Assembly: GCF_001425785.1 (NCBI RefSeq)
Contig: NZ_LMDI01000075.1
Span: forward strand, 167,099-231,098
Direction: 5' to 3'
DNA from: Rhizobacter sp. Root1221
Lineage (GTDB): Bacteria > Pseudomonadota > Gammaproteobacteria > Burkholderiales > Burkholderiaceae_C
Length of the DNA: 64,000 nucleotides
Positions 17,330-27,690 of the stretch are shown here, one piece after another. The stretch's first letter is position 1. Each line of letters begins with the position of its first letter. The notes beneath the pieces are model-generated. The model was not told the DNA's origin and did not search any database. It was given only the letters and a program-made list of their open reading frames with translations. The position numbers and the translations under genes are program-made.

Positions 17330-18016
17330 TCAGGCCTTGCGCGACCGGGTGGACGCCGGTGGAGCGGCCGGCGGCTCCAGCGCTTCGGACAGGCCGATCA
17401 GCACACCGCTGACCAGCGTGGTGTAGCTGTCCAGCATCGCCTGCGAGGCGTTCATGCCCAGTGCCCGCCCATCCTTCAGGCCCTTCTGCACGCTGTCCAT
17501 CAGTTGCTCGACGGTGGCGTTGGCCAGCGCGCCGGTGCCGGTGCCGCTGCCCTGCATGGCTTTCAGCACGCCGGCCCAGGGCCCTTCGAGCGATGGCCCG
17601 CTGCCGGCTGCAACCTTGCGCACCGCGGCGAACAGGCTGTCCTCCATCTTCTCGATGTCGGCCACGGCCTTCTTCAGTTGAGTCTCGCGCAGGCTCGCGC
17701 CCTGGTCGACCAACTGCTGCAAGGCCTTGCGATGGGCCTGCACGGCCTGCACCAGTGCCGTGTCCATGCCGGTGAAGGCCTTGGCCAGCAGGCCCTCCAC
17801 ATCGGGCTGGTCCAGCGAGCTGCCGGCCGCACCGGCAGAGGCCGCCTTGGCCACCGTGCCCAGCACCTGCTTGATATTGACCAGCGTCAGCTCGCGGCCC
17901 TGCAAGGCCTTCAGCGTGGCCTCGTTGACGGCCTTGCGCAAGGCTTCGCCCTGCTTGGCGCTGGCTTGCGAGAATTGCCTGATCAGCGCGTCCTGATCGA
18001 TGCCATGTTTGATCAA
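17330..18016 (-). CDS. Phasin-like, helix-rich PHA-associated protein
   Basis: 228 residues, without signal peptide, almost entirely predicted helix with Ala/Lys/Gln heptad-like patterns and a disordered Pro/Ser/Arg tail (EPPAAPPASTRSRKA), like granule-associated proteins. It starts MIKHGIDQDALIRQFSQASAKQGEALRKAV and contains repeated ALVQAVQAHRKALQQLVDQGASL-like amphipathic segments. It lies 10 bp behind phaB, so a role on polyhydroxyalkanoate granules is likely from context. I do not recognise a classical phasin signature, so the exact family is open (a PHA-linked domain of unknown function is the alternative). Confidence 0.6.
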   Translation of the reverse strand: MIKHGIDQDALIRQFSQASAKQGEALRKAVNEATLKALQGRELTLVNIKQVLGTVAKAASAGAAGSSLDQPDVEGLLAKAFTGMDTALVQAVQAHRKALQQLVDQGASLRETQLKKAVADIEKMEDSLFAAVRKVAAGSGPSLEGPWAGVLKAMQGSGTGTGALANATVEQLMDSVQKGLKDGRALGMNASQAMLDSYTTLVSGVLIGLSEALEPPAAPPASTRSRKA

Positions 18017-18026
18017 GTGGGTCTCC

Positions 18027-18773
18027 TCATTGCATGTGTTGGCCGCCGTTGATGGCGATGTTGGCGCCCGTCACGAAGGCGGCTTCTTCCGAAGCCAGGT
18101 AGATGATCAGGCCGGCGACTTCTTCGGGCTTGCCCAGGCGGCCCACCGGGATGTGCGGCAGGATCTTGCTGTCGAGCACCTCCTTCGGGATCGCCGTGAC
18201 CATCTTCGTGCCGATGTACCCGGGCGAGATGGTGTTGACAGTGACACCCTTCTTCGCCACCTCCAGGGCCAGCGCCTTGGTGAAGCCATGCACGCCGGCC
18301 TTGGCCGCCGAATAGTTGGTCTGGCCGAAGGCGCCCTTGCTGCCGTTGACCGACGAGACATTGATGATGCGGCCCCAGCCCCGCTCGACCATGCCGTCGG
18401 CCACCTGCTTGCTCATGTTGAACAGGCTGTCGAGGTTGGTGCGCAGCACCGTGTCCCAGTTGATCTTGTCCATCTTCTTGAAGGTCATGTCACGCGTGAT
18501 GCCCGCGTTGTTGACCAGCACGTCCACCATGCCGAGCTTGCTCTGCACCTCGGCCACGGCCCGGGTGCAGGAATCGAAGTCGGCCACGTCGCAGGGCACG
18601 GCCAGGATCTCGTAGCCATCGGCCTTCATCTGGGCCAGCCATTCGGCATGTTTCTGGTTGCCCGGCGAATAGGTCACCGCCAGCTTGTAGCCAGCGTCCA
18701 CCATCTTGGTCGAGATGGTCTCGCCCAGGCCGCCCATGCCACCGGTGACCAGCACCACACGTTGTTGAGTCAT
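18027..18773 (-). CDS. phaB: Acetoacetyl-CoA reductase
   Basis: 248 residues, a classical short-chain dehydrogenase: NADP-binding VTGGMGGLGETIS, NNAGITRD, and the catalytic set Ser-Tyr-Lys in INVSSVNGSKGAFGQTNYSAAKAG. These blocks match PhaB of the PHB pathway, which reduces acetoacetyl-CoA to (R)-3-hydroxybutyryl-CoA with NADPH. It lies between phaA (29 bp) and the phasin-like gene (10 bp) in a phaC-phaA-phaB order, as in Cupriavidus. Confidence 0.97.
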   Translation of the reverse strand: MTQQRVVLVTGGMGGLGETISTKMVDAGYKLAVTYSPGNQKHAEWLAQMKADGYEILAVPCDVADFDSCTRAVAEVQSKLGMVDVLVNNAGITRDMTFKKMDKINWDTVLRTNLDSLFNMSKQVADGMVERGWGRIINVSSVNGSKGAFGQTNYSAAKAGVHGFTKALALEVAKKGVTVNTISPGYIGTKMVTAIPKEVLDSKILPHIPVGRLGKPEEVAGLIIYLASEEAAFVTGANIAINGGQHMQ

Positions 18774-18802
18774 CGCTTGTTTCCTCGGGTTGATGAAAAA
18801 AA

Positions 18803-19984
18803 TCAGGCGCGTTCAACTGCCAGCGCCACGCCCATGCCGCCACCGATGCACAGCGACGCCAGGCCCTTGTTGGCGCCGCGGCGGCGCATCTCGTGCAGCA
18901 GCGTCACCAGGATGCGGCAGCCCGACGCGCCGATCGGATGGCCGATGGCGATGGCGCCGCCGTTGACATTGATCTTGCTGGTGTCCCAGCCCATTTCCTG
19001 GTTCACCGCGCAGGCCTGGGCCGCGAAGGCTTCGTTGATCTCCATCAGGTCCAGGTGCTGCGCGTTCCAGCCCGCCTTCTGCAGGCACAGGCGCGAGGCC
19101 GGCACGGGACCCATGCCCATGATGGTGGGGTCGAGCCCGGCGCTGGCGTAGCCGCGTATCACCGCCAGCGGCGTCAGGCCCAGGGCGGCGGCGCGTTGCG
19201 CCGACATCACCAGCACCGCAGCGGCGCCGTCGTTCAGCCCCGAGGCATTGCCCGCCGTCACCGAGCCGGCCTTGTCGAAGGCCGGCCGCAGACCGGCCAG
19301 CGCCTCGGCGCTGGTCTTCCTGTTGACGAACTCATCGGCCGCGAAAACCACTGCGTCGCCCTTCTTCTGCGCGATGCTGAAGGGCAGGATCTCGTCGTTG
19401 AAGCGCCCAGCTTCCTGCGCGGCGGCGGCCTTCTGCTGCGAGGCCAGTGCCAGTGCGTCCTGCATCTCGCGGCTGATGCCATGCTTCTTCGCCACATTCT
19501 CGGCCGTGGTGCCCATGTGGTATTGGTTGTAGACGTCCCACAGGCCGTCGGTGATCATCGAGTCGACCATCTTCCAGTCGCCCATGCGGTTGCCTTCGCG
19601 TGAGTTCAGCAGCACGTGGGGCGATGCGCTCATGTTCTCCTGGCCGCCGGCGATGACAATCTCGGCGTCGCCGCACTTCACCGCCTGCGCCGCCAGCATC
19701 ACCGCCTTGAGCCCCGAGCCGCAGACCTTGTTGATCGTCATGCCGGGCACCGACTGCGGCAGGCCGGCCTTGATGACCGTCTGGCGCGCCGGGTTCTGCC
19801 CCGAGCCGGCGGCGAGCACCTGGCCCATGATGACTTCCGAGACGGCATCCGCCTCGACGCCGGCCTTGGCCAGCAGGCCCCTCACCACGTGGGCGCCGAG
19901 GTCGGGCGCCGGGGTCCGGGCCAAGGTGCCGCCGAATTTGCCCACCGCAGTGCGTTGGGCGGCCACGATCACGATATCGGTCAT
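18803..19984 (-). CDS. phaA: Acetyl-CoA C-acetyltransferase (beta-ketothiolase)
   Basis: 393 residues from MTDIVIVAAQRTAVGKFGG; the longer reading frame upstream is not coding. Thiolase residues are present: nucleophilic Cys in NKVCGSGLKAVM, His in EINEAFAAQACAV..GGAIAIGHPIGASG, and Cys in LCIGGGMGVAL. It condenses two acetyl-CoA to acetoacetyl-CoA, the first step of PHB synthesis. Start chosen by family length and the upstream GGAGAC ribosome-binding site. It is 37 bp behind phaC. Confidence 0.97.
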   Translation of the reverse strand: MTDIVIVAAQRTAVGKFGGTLARTPAPDLGAHVVRGLLAKAGVEADAVSEVIMGQVLAAGSGQNPARQTVIKAGLPQSVPGMTINKVCGSGLKAVMLAAQAVKCGDAEIVIAGGQENMSASPHVLLNSREGNRMGDWKMVDSMITDGLWDVYNQYHMGTTAENVAKKHGISREMQDALALASQQKAAAAQEAGRFNDEILPFSIAQKKGDAVVFAADEFVNRKTSAEALAGLRPAFDKAGSVTAGNASGLNDGAAAVLVMSAQRAAALGLTPLAVIRGYASAGLDPTIMGMGPVPASRLCLQKAGWNAQHLDLMEINEAFAAQACAVNQEMGWDTSKINVNGGAIAIGHPIGASGCRILVTLLHEMRRRGANKGLASLCIGGGMGVALAVERA

Positions 19985-20021
19985 GCGAGTCTCCTGAGGG
20001 TTGGGAACTGATGCGCGGCGT

Positions 20022-21650
20022 TCAGCTCGCGGTGGTTTGCACATAGCGCCCGGGGGCGGCTTCGATGACGGGGAACTTGGTTCCGCCGGCCTTGCGCGGC
20101 GCGGCGACGAGCGGCCCGGCATGCGGCCGCAGCCAGTCGCTCCAGGCCGGCCACCAACTGCCCTCGATCTGTTTCGCAGCGTCCAGCCAGGCCGGCGCAT
20201 CGGGCTGAAGCGCCCCGGTCCAGTGGTGGCGCTTGCGCTTGGCCGGCGGGTTGATCACCCCGGCGATATGACCGCTGGCGCCGAGCACGAAACGGCCGTC
20301 GCCGCCCAGCAGCTGCGTGCTGGCATAGGCGGTCTGCCAAGGCACGATGTGGTCCTCGCGCGAGGCGTAGATGAAAGCGGGCGCCTTGATCTTCGACAGA
20401 TCGACCGGAACGCCGCATTGCAGCGTGCCGCCCGGTTCGCGCAGGCGGTTCTCGAGATAGGTTTGGCGCAGATACCAGCAGTACATCGGGCCCGGCAGGT
20501 TGGTGTCGTCGCTGTTCCAGAACAGCAGGTCGAAGGCCGGCGGCGCCTTGCCCTTCAGGTAACCGTTGACCACATAGGGCCAGATCAGGTCGTTGGCGCG
20601 CAAGGCCGCGAAGGCCTGCGCGAGCTCACGCCCGCGCACCAGGCCGCCGGCGCCGATGCTGGTTTCGCGTTGGGCGACCATCGCCTCGTCGACCATCAGG
20701 CCCAGCTCGCCGGTGTCGGAGAAGTCCAGCATCGTCGTCAGCAAGGTCACGCTGGCGGCCAGCTGCTCGCCGCGAGCGGCAGGCACGGCCAGCGCGCTGG
20801 CGAGCAAGGTGCCGCCGATGCAGAAACCCAACGTGTTCAGGCGGTCGGTGCGGCTGATGCGGCGGGCCACGTCCAGCGCCCGCAGCACGCCCTCCTCGAT
20901 GTAGTCGTCCCAGCCCAGCCGGCCCTGTTCGGCCGAGACATTGCGCCAGGACACCAGGAACACCGTGTGGCCCTGGGCGACGGCGTAGGCCACCAGCGAG
21001 CTGTCGGGCTGCAGGTCGAGGATGTAGAACTTGTTGATGCATGGCGGCACGATCAGCAGTGGCCGCTGGTGCACCTTGGCGGTGCTCGGGGCGTACTGAA
21101 TCAGCTGCATCAGCTCGTTTTCGAACACCACGCTGCCGGGGGTCGTGGCCAGGTTGCGGCCAACCTCGAAGGCACTTACATCCGACATCGCGATGCGGCC
21201 CTGGCCCAGGTCGGCCTGGAACAGCCGCGCACCTTCGACCAGGCTGGCGCCGCCGCTGTCCAGCGCCATCTGCATCGCCTCGGGGTTGGTGGCCAGGCAG
21301 TTGGCCGGGCTCATCGCATCCACCACCTGCCGCAGCGCAAAGCCCCATTGCGCCTTGCTGCGCGCGTCCAGCGGCGCTGCGGCCAGGGCCTGGCTCAACA
21401 TCGTGCTGAGCTGCAGGTACCCTTTCGCCAGCGGCGCGAAGCGCGGGTCCTGCTGCCACGCGTCGGCGGCGAAGCGGCGGTCGGTGGGCGCGCCGGCGCC
21501 CGGGTCCAAGGCGCCGGTCCAGAACGCGGTGATCTGCGCCAGGCCCTGCTGCCAGGCCTGCAGCGCCGGTTCAGCGGCGGGCCACGCCGCACCGGGCGCC
21601 TGCATCAGGTCGTCCAGCCACGCAGTGGGGTCGATGGGAGGTGTGGTCAT
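20022..21650 (-). CDS. phaC: Class I poly(3-hydroxyalkanoate) synthase
   Basis: 542 residues from an ATG preceded by GGGTG; a GTG at 21659 would add three residues. The lipase-like box with catalytic Cys is in LNTLGFCIGGTLLA; the Asp and His of the triad lie in REDHIVPWQTAY and LGASGHIAGVINPP. Conserved N-terminal blocks (ALDVARRISRTDRLN, PPCINKFYILDLQP, VSWRNVSAEQGRLGWDDYIEEGVL) are those of class I synthases. The enzyme polymerises hydroxyacyl-CoA at the granule surface. At 542 residues it is slightly shorter than the Cupriavidus enzyme because its N-terminal region is reduced. Confidence 0.95.
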   Translation of the reverse strand: MTTPPIDPTAWLDDLMQAPGAAWPAAEPALQAWQQGLAQITAFWTGALDPGAGAPTDRRFAADAWQQDPRFAPLAKGYLQLSTMLSQALAAAPLDARSKAQWGFALRQVVDAMSPANCLATNPEAMQMALDSGGASLVEGARLFQADLGQGRIAMSDVSAFEVGRNLATTPGSVVFENELMQLIQYAPSTAKVHQRPLLIVPPCINKFYILDLQPDSSLVAYAVAQGHTVFLVSWRNVSAEQGRLGWDDYIEEGVLRALDVARRISRTDRLNTLGFCIGGTLLASALAVPAARGEQLAASVTLLTTMLDFSDTGELGLMVDEAMVAQRETSIGAGGLVRGRELAQAFAALRANDLIWPYVVNGYLKGKAPPAFDLLFWNSDDTNLPGPMYCWYLRQTYLENRLREPGGTLQCGVPVDLSKIKAPAFIYASREDHIVPWQTAYASTQLLGGDGRFVLGASGHIAGVINPPAKRKRHHWTGALQPDAPAWLDAAKQIEGSWWPAWSDWLRPHAGPLVAAPRKAGGTKFPVIEAAPGRYVQTTAS

Positions 21651-21663
21651 GACAGTCACCCGT

Positions 21664-22998
21664 TCAATGCAGCTTGACGTGGGGCTCGGTGCGCCGGGTG
21701 ATCAAGCGCGCCAGCGTGTCCAGCGCCATCTTCGGAAAACCGTGCAGCGCCAGCTCGTGCATCTTGTAGAGCGACACATACATCAGCCGCGCGAAGGCGC
21801 CTTCGACCATCAAGCTGCCGCCGATCAGCCCGCCCATCATGTTGCCGACGGTGCTGAACTCGCCCAGCGATACCAGCGAGCCGAAGTCGCGGTAGCGGTA
21901 GTCCTTCAGCGCCCGCCCGCGCAGGCGGCGCTTGATCTGCGCGGCCACATGCGAGGCCTGCTGATGCGCCGCCTGGGCCCTCGGCGGCACGAAGCCACCC
22001 TTGCCGCCATTGGCCTCGGGCCAGGCGCAGGCTGCGCAATCGCCAATCACGAAGATGTCGTCGTCGCGCGTGGTCTGCAGGCTGGGCCTGACGACGAGCT
22101 GGTTGCTGCGGTTGCTTTCCAGCCCGGCCAGGTCTTTCAAAAAGTCGGCGGCCTTGACCCCGGCAGCCCACACCACCAGCTCGGCCGGCAACCTGCGGCC
22201 ATCGGCCAGCAGCACCCCATCGGGCAGCACCGCGGCCACCTTGGCGGTGGTGTGCACCAGCACGCCGAGCTTTTGCAGAAGCGCTTCGGTCGCCGCCGAC
22301 AAACGCGGCGGCAGCGCCGGCAGCACGCGCTCGGCGGCCTCGATCAGGTTGACCTGGATGTCCTTCTCGGCATCGACGCGGTCCAGGCCGTAGGCCACCA
22401 CCTGGCGCGTGGTGCGGTGCAGCTCGGCCGCCAGCTCGACGCCGGTGGCCCCGGCGCCGATGATGGCCACATGCAGCTGCTCCGGCCGCAGCGGCGTGGG
22501 CTGTGCATGGGCGCGGATGCAGGCGTTGACCATGCGGGCATGGAAGCGCTGTGCATCGGCCTTCGATTCCAGCTTCAGCGCGAAATCGCCGACTCCCGGC
22601 GTGCCGAAGTCATTGCTCAGGCTGCCGATGGCCAGCACCAGTGTGTCGTAGCCGAACACCCGGTCTGGCGTGACCTCGCGGCCCTCGTCGTCCAGATAGG
22701 GCGCGACACGCACCTGGCGCCGCTGCCGGTCCAGCGCAGTCATCTCGCCGATGCGGTAGTGGAAGTGATGCCAATGAGCCTGTGCCAGATAGTCCACCTC
22801 ATGGGCGCTCAAGTCCATGCTGCCCGAGGCGATCTCGTGCAGTTTGGGCTTCCACACATGGGTGCGGTTCTTGTCGATCAGCGTGATGTCGGCCTGGCCG
22901 CGCTTGCCCAGCGTGTCACCCAGGCGCGTGGCCAGCTCCAGGCCTCCGGCACCACCACCGACGATGACGATGCGGTGCGGCGCTATCGTGCTGCGCAT
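21664..22998 (-). CDS. ndh: Type II NADH:quinone oxidoreductase
   Basis: 444 residues from MRSTIAPHRIVIVGGGAGG; a longer frame upstream is unlikely because the Rossmann motif normally begins within ten residues of the start. FAD-binding GGGAGGLELATRLG, NAD-binding IGAGATGVELAAELHR and the second FAD block IFVIGDCAACAWPEA are present, and the C-terminal ~60 residues are amphipathic (LMYVSLYKMHELALHG) as needed for membrane attachment. It passes electrons from NADH to ubiquinone without proton pumping, a natural partner for the cydAB oxidase of the same operon. It lies between dctA (34 bp) and phaC (13 bp). Confidence 0.93.
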   Translation of the reverse strand: MRSTIAPHRIVIVGGGAGGLELATRLGDTLGKRGQADITLIDKNRTHVWKPKLHEIASGSMDLSAHEVDYLAQAHWHHFHYRIGEMTALDRQRRQVRVAPYLDDEGREVTPDRVFGYDTLVLAIGSLSNDFGTPGVGDFALKLESKADAQRFHARMVNACIRAHAQPTPLRPEQLHVAIIGAGATGVELAAELHRTTRQVVAYGLDRVDAEKDIQVNLIEAAERVLPALPPRLSAATEALLQKLGVLVHTTAKVAAVLPDGVLLADGRRLPAELVVWAAGVKAADFLKDLAGLESNRSNQLVVRPSLQTTRDDDIFVIGDCAACAWPEANGGKGGFVPPRAQAAHQQASHVAAQIKRRLRGRALKDYRYRDFGSLVSLGEFSTVGNMMGGLIGGSLMVEGAFARLMYVSLYKMHELALHGFPKMALDTLARLITRRTEPHVKLH

Positions 22999-23032
22999 AC
23001 CGTGGCTCCTGTCCGTGAGGGCCGCATCGGTC

Positions 23033-24391
23033 TCAGCGTGCCGGGCCAGCCGGCATGCGGGTTTCGACGGCATCCAGCACCACCTCGGGCTCGTCGGCTT
23101 CCACGTCGGACTCGTTGTCCAGGTGGCGCCGCATGCGTTCGGTGTCGAGGTCGCCGGTCCACTTGGCCACCACCACGGTGGCCACGCCGTTGCCGATCAG
23201 GTTGGTCAGCGCCCGTGCTTCCGACATGAAGCGGTCGATGCCCAGAATCAACGCCAGCCCGGCCACCGGCACATGGCCCACCGCCGACAGCGTGGCCGCC
23301 AGCACGATGAAGCCGCTGCCTGTCACGCCGGCCGCGCCCTTGGAGGTGAGCAGCAGCACCAGCAGCAGCGTCAGCTGCTGCGTCAGCGTCATCGGCGTGT
23401 TGGTGGCCTGGGCGATGAACACTGCGGCCATCGTCAGGTAGATCGAGGTGCCGTCGAGGTTGAAGGAGTAGCCCGTCGGGACGACCAGGCCGACCACCGA
23501 CTTCTTGGCCCCCAGGTTCTCCAGCTTGGCCATCATCCGCGGCAGCACCGATTCGCTGGACGAGGTGCCCAGCACGATCAGCAGTTCTTCCTTGATGTAC
23601 TTGATGAACTTCCAGATCGAGAAGCCATGGAAGCGCGCGATGCCGCCCAGCACGATGAAGATGAAGAACAGGCAGGTGGCATAGAACGTCGCCATCAGCT
23701 GGCCCAGTTGCAGCAGCGAGGACACGCCGTACTTGCCGATGGTGAAGGCCATGGCGCCGAACGCGCCGATCGGAGCCACCTTCATGATGTAGCCGACGAT
23801 GACGAAGAGCACGTGCGAGAACTTCTCGATGAAGTCGAACACCAGCGTGCCGCGGCCACCGAACTTGTGCAGCGCAAAGCCGAACATCACCGCGACCAGC
23901 AGCACCTGCAGGATCTCGCCCTTGGCGAAGGCGTCGACCACCGTGCTCGGGATCACGTTGAGCAGGAAGTCCGTGGTGCTGGCCATCTTGCCCGGCCCGG
24001 TGTAGGCCGCGATGCCCTTGGTGTCCAGCGTGCTGGCATCGATGTTCATGCCGGCGCCGGGTTGCACGATGTTGATGATGACCAGGCCCACCACCAGCGC
24101 GATGCTGCTGACGATCTCGAAGTACAGCAAGGCCAGGCCACCGGTCTTGCCGACCTTCTTCATGTCTTCCATGCCGGCGATGCCGACCACCACGGTGCAG
24201 AAAATGATGGGGGCGATGATCATCTTGATCAGCTTGATGAAGCCGTCACCGAGCGGTTTCATCGCCGCGCCGGTCTCGGGCCAGAAGTGGCCCAGCAACA
24301 CGCCGATGACGATGGCCGTGATGACCTGGAAATAGAGCGACTGGTAGAACGGCTTGGATACAGGCTGGTGGTCCACGAAGGTCTCCTTCAT
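23033..24391 (-). CDS. dctA: C4-dicarboxylate:cation symporter DctA
   Basis: 452 residues with many hydrophobic helices. Family marks: [20 protein letters not shown], the serine-rich re-entrant loop [41 protein letters not shown], and the motif-rich end [19 protein letters not shown] and [26 protein letters not shown]. DctA imports succinate, fumarate and malate across the inner membrane. Only 21 bp separate it from lipA, so it has no promoter of its own; regulation by DctB/DctD would have to act on the operon promoter far upstream. Confidence 0.97.
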   Translation of the reverse strand: MKETFVDHQPVSKPFYQSLYFQVITAIVIGVLLGHFWPETGAAMKPLGDGFIKLIKMIIAPIIFCTVVVGIAGMEDMKKVGKTGGLALLYFEIVSSIALVVGLVIINIVQPGAGMNIDASTLDTKGIAAYTGPGKMASTTDFLLNVIPSTVVDAFAKGEILQVLLVAVMFGFALHKFGGRGTLVFDFIEKFSHVLFVIVGYIMKVAPIGAFGAMAFTIGKYGVSSLLQLGQLMATFYATCLFFIFIVLGGIARFHGFSIWKFIKYIKEELLIVLGTSSSESVLPRMMAKLENLGAKKSVVGLVVPTGYSFNLDGTSIYLTMAAVFIAQATNTPMTLTQQLTLLLVLLLTSKGAAGVTGSGFIVLAATLSAVGHVPVAGLALILGIDRFMSEARALTNLIGNGVATVVVAKWTGDLDTERMRRHLDNESDVEADEPEVVLDAVETRMPAGPAR

Positions 24392-24412
24392 TTGTGCTGC
24401 CGCTGTCTGGGT

Positions 24413-25375
24413 TCAGACGCCGGCGGAATGCGCCTGCTCGTCGGCGTGGTAGCTCGATCGCACCAGCGGCCCACAGGCCGCGTGCGCAAATCCCATGGCC
24501 CGCGCCTTTGCGGCGATGGCTTCGAAAACCCGGGGCTCGGCATAGCGCTGCACGCTCAGGTTGCCCGGCCGCGGCTGCAGGTATTGCCCGACCGTCAGCA
24601 TGCTCACGCCGTGCAGACGCAGGTCGTGCATCGCCTCGATCACCTCGCCGTCGGTTTCGCCCAGGCCCAGCATCAGGCCGGACTTGGTCGGAACCTGCGG
24701 GCAGCGCTCCTTGAAGGACTGCAGCAACCGCAGCGAATGGCCATAGTCCGCACCCGGCCGCGCCTGGCGGTAGAGGCGCGGCACGGTCTCGAGGTTGTGA
24801 TTCATGACGTCCGGCGGGTCGGCGGCCAGGATGTCCAGCGCGATCGTCAACCGGCCTCGAAAGTCCGGCGTCAGCACCTCGATGCGCGTGGCGGGCGACC
24901 GGGCGCGCACCGCGCGGATGCAGGCGGCGAAATGTGCTGCGCCACCGTCGCGCAGGTCGTCGCGGTCCACGCTGGTGATCACGACGTAGCGCAGGCTCAA
25001 GCGCGCCACCGTGTCCGCCAGGTGCCCTGGCTCCAGCGCGTCGGGCGGCTGCGGCCGGCCGTGGGCCACATCGCAGAACGGGCAGCGGCGCGTGCACAGG
25101 TCGCCCAGCACCATGAAGGTGGCCGTGCCCTTGCCGAAGCACTCTCCGATGTTGGGGCAGGACGCTTCTTCGCATACGGTGTGCAGGCTGGCCTCGCGCA
25201 GCGCCTGCTTGACGGCGAGAAACCGCTCGCCTTGCGGCACGCGAACGCGGATCCATTCGGGCTTGGGCAGCGCGGCGGCAGCCTCGACCTTGATCGGAAT
25301 GAGGGCGGTCTTGGCCACGCCGCGCTGCGGCGCGGCCACGTGGATGTGGTCCATCGAGGCTTCAGCCGATGGCAT
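24413..25375 (-). CDS. lipA: Lipoyl synthase
   Basis: 320 residues from [13 protein letters not shown], preferred over other starts because GGGGGA stands at ribosome-binding distance; it overlaps the end of maeB by 14 bp. Auxiliary cluster cysteines are in [15 protein letters not shown], the radical SAM cysteines in [12 protein letters not shown], and the C-terminal serine ligand in RSSYHADE. LipA inserts two sulphur atoms into octanoyl groups on lipoyl domains. Its presence next to aceE/aceF/lpdA, whose products together carry three lipoyl domains, makes it a dedicated-looking cofactor enzyme; a second, housekeeping lipA with lipB is probably elsewhere. Confidence 0.95.
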   Translation of the reverse strand: MPSAEASMDHIHVAAPQRGVAKTALIPIKVEAAAALPKPEWIRVRVPQGERFLAVKQALREASLHTVCEEASCPNIGECFGKGTATFMVLGDLCTRRCPFCDVAHGRPQPPDALEPGHLADTVARLSLRYVVITSVDRDDLRDGGAAHFAACIRAVRARSPATRIEVLTPDFRGRLTIALDILAADPPDVMNHNLETVPRLYRQARPGADYGHSLRLLQSFKERCPQVPTKSGLMLGLGETDGEVIEAMHDLRLHGVSMLTVGQYLQPRPGNLSVQRYAEPRVFEAIAAKARAMGFAHAACGPLVRSSYHADEQAHSAGV

Positions 25376-27659
25376 GGTGGGTCCCCCGCTGCGAACTCGC
25401 ATCGACCACCGCCAGCGCGGTCATGTTGACGATGCGCCGCACCGTCGCCGACGGCGTGAGGATGTGCACCGGCCGCGCCGCGCCAAGCAGGATGCCGCCG
25501 ACGGTGATGCCGTTGCCCGCCGCGATGCGCAGCAGGTTGTAGGAGATGTTCGCGGCATCGACGTTGGGCATCACCAGCACATTGGCTTCGGTGCCCAGGC
25601 AAGAGTCGGGAAACTCCTGGTCCAGGATGGTCTTGGACAACGCGGCGTCGCCGCGCATCTCGCCTTCGATCGCGAGCGTCGGGTCGAAAGCCCTGACGAG
25701 GGCCAATGCCTGCCGCATCTTCACGGCGGCGGGTGCGTCCGAGCCGCCGAAACTGGAGTGCGAGAGCAGCGCCACGCTGGGCGTCACGCCGAAGCGGCGC
25801 ACCTCCTCGGCCGCGAGCAACGCGATCTCGGCAACCTGCTCCGCCGTCGGGTCGCGGTTGACGTGGGTGTCGCAGATGAACAGCTGGCGGCCGGGCAGCA
25901 TGAGCATCTGCATCGCCGCCAGCGTCTGTGTGCCCGGGCGCAGGCCGATCACGTCGCGCACATGGCGCAGGTGCTCGCCATAGCTGCCGAAGGTGCCACA
26001 CAGCATCGCGTCGGCGCGGCCCTGGCGCACCAGCATCGAGGCCAGCAGGGTGCAGCGGCTGCGCATCTCGACGCGCGCCATGGCGCGCGACACGCCTTCG
26101 CGGCGCTTGAGCTGGAAGTAGTCGTCGGCGGCGTCGCCGTACACGGCCGGGTCTTGAAGATCGATGAGCTCGCAGTCCGTGCCCGGGGTCAGCCGCAGGC
26201 CGTATTCGGCAATGCCACGGGCGATCACTTCCGGACGGCCCAACAGCAGCGGCCGCGCCACGCCCTCGTCAACCACCACCTGGGCGGCGCGCAGCACCCG
26301 TTCGTCCTCGCCTTCGGCGAAGACCACGCGCTTGGGCGCCCGCTTGGCCGCGGCGAACAGCGGCTGCATGCTGCTGCTGGATTTGTAGACGAACTGCGAC
26401 AGACGCTGGCGATAGGCCGGCATGTCGGTGATGGGCCTCGTGGCGACGCCGCTGTCCATCGCCGCCTGCGCCACCGCCGGCGCCACCACCTCGATGAGGC
26501 GGGGATCGAAGGGCTTGGGGATCAGGTAGTCGCGGCCGAAGCGCAGGCCGCTGGCGCCGTAGGCCTGCGCCACCACTTCCGGAATCTCGGCATGGGCCAG
26601 CTCGGCGATGGCGCGCACGGCCGCCAGCTTCATCGCCTCGTTGATCGTGGTGGCGCCGGTGTCCAGCGCGCCGCGGAAGATGAAGGGGAAGCACAGCACG
26701 TTGTTGACCTGGTTCGGATAGTCCGAGCGGCCAGTGCCGATCACCGCATCGGGCCTTGCCGCCAGCGCGTCCTCCGGCAGGATCTCCGGCGTCGGATTGG
26801 CCATCGCCAGGATGATGGGGTTCGGGGCCATCGCCTTGACCATCTCGGGCTTGAGCACGCCGCCGGCCGACAGGCCCAGGAAGATGTCGGCGCCCGGGAT
26901 CACATCGGCCAGTGTGCGGGCGCTGGTGTCGCGGGCATAGCGCGCCTTGTTCGGGTCCATGCCCTCGCTGCGGCCCAGATAGACCACCCCCTTGGCATCG
27001 CTGACCAGGATGTTCTCGAGTTTCAGGCCCAGGCTCACCGCCAGGTCCAGGCAGGCCAGCGCGGCGGCACCGGCGCCGGAGGCCACCAGCTTGACCTCGG
27101 CGATGTTCTTGCCCACGTGCGTCAGCGCATTGAGGAGGGCCGCCACGGCGACGATGGCCGTGCCATGCTGGTCGTCATGGAAGACCGGGATCTTCATGCG
27201 CTCGCGCAGCTTGGTCTCGATGTAGAAGCACTCGGGCGCCTTGATGTCCTCGAGATTGATGCCGCCGAAGGTGGGCTCCATGCGGGCAATGGTCTCGATC
27301 AGCGCGTCGGGGTCGTTCTCGGCCAGCTCGATGTCGAACACGTCGATGCCGGCGAACTTCTTGAACAGGCAGCCTTTGCCCTCCATGACCGGTTTGCTCG
27401 CCAGCGGTCCGATATTGCCCAGGCCCAGCACGGCCGTGCCGTTGGTGATCACGGCCACGAGGTTGCTGCGCGCCGTCAGGTTGCCGGCCTCGCGCGGATC
27501 GTCGGCGATGGCCAGGCAGGCGTCGGCCACGCCCGGCGAATAGGCCAGCGCCAAGTCGCGCGCCGTGGCCATGGCCTTGGTCGGCGTGACCGAGATCTTG
27601 CCTGGGGTCGGATAGCGGTGGTAGTCGAGTGCGGCTTCGCGCAGGGTGTCGTCGCTCAT
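25362..27659 (-). CDS. maeB: NADP-dependent malic enzyme with C-terminal phosphotransacetylase-like domain
   Basis: 765 residues. Residues ~1-430 form the malic enzyme ([82 protein letters not shown]); residues ~440-765 the PTA-like domain ([51 protein letters not shown]). The enzyme decarboxylates malate to pyruvate with reduction of NADP+; the PTA-like part is regulatory, responding to acetyl-CoA. In this operon it links DctA-imported C4 acids to the pyruvate dehydrogenase genes upstream and supplies NADPH for PhaB. Confidence 0.96.
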   Translation of the reverse strand: MSDDTLREAALDYHRYPTPGKISVTPTKAMATARDLALAYSPGVADACLAIADDPREAGNLTARSNLVAVITNGTAVLGLGNIGPLASKPVMEGKGCLFKKFAGIDVFDIELAENDPDALIETIARMEPTFGGINLEDIKAPECFYIETKLRERMKIPVFHDDQHGTAIVAVAALLNALTHVGKNIAEVKLVASGAGAAALACLDLAVSLGLKLENILVSDAKGVVYLGRSEGMDPNKARYARDTSARTLADVIPGADIFLGLSAGGVLKPEMVKAMAPNPIILAMANPTPEILPEDALAARPDAVIGTGRSDYPNQVNNVLCFPFIFRGALDTGATTINEAMKLAAVRAIAELAHAEIPEVVAQAYGASGLRFGRDYLIPKPFDPRLIEVVAPAVAQAAMDSGVATRPITDMPAYRQRLSQFVYKSSSSMQPLFAAAKRAPKRVVFAEGEDERVLRAAQVVVDEGVARPLLLGRPEVIARGIAEYGLRLTPGTDCELIDLQDPAVYGDAADDYFQLKRREGVSRAMARVEMRSRCTLLASMLVRQGRADAMLCGTFGSYGEHLRHVRDVIGLRPGTQTLAAMQMLMLPGRQLFICDTHVNRDPTAEQVAEIALLAAEEVRRFGVTPSVALLSHSSFGGSDAPAAVKMRQALALVRAFDPTLAIEGEMRGDAALSKTILDQEFPDSCLGTEANVLVMPNVDAANISYNLLRIAAGNGITVGGILLGAARPVHILTPSATVRRIVNMTALAVVDASSQRGTHHAIG

Positions 27660-27690
27660 GTCGGGTCTCCTTGTCCTGTCGTATCGGTAT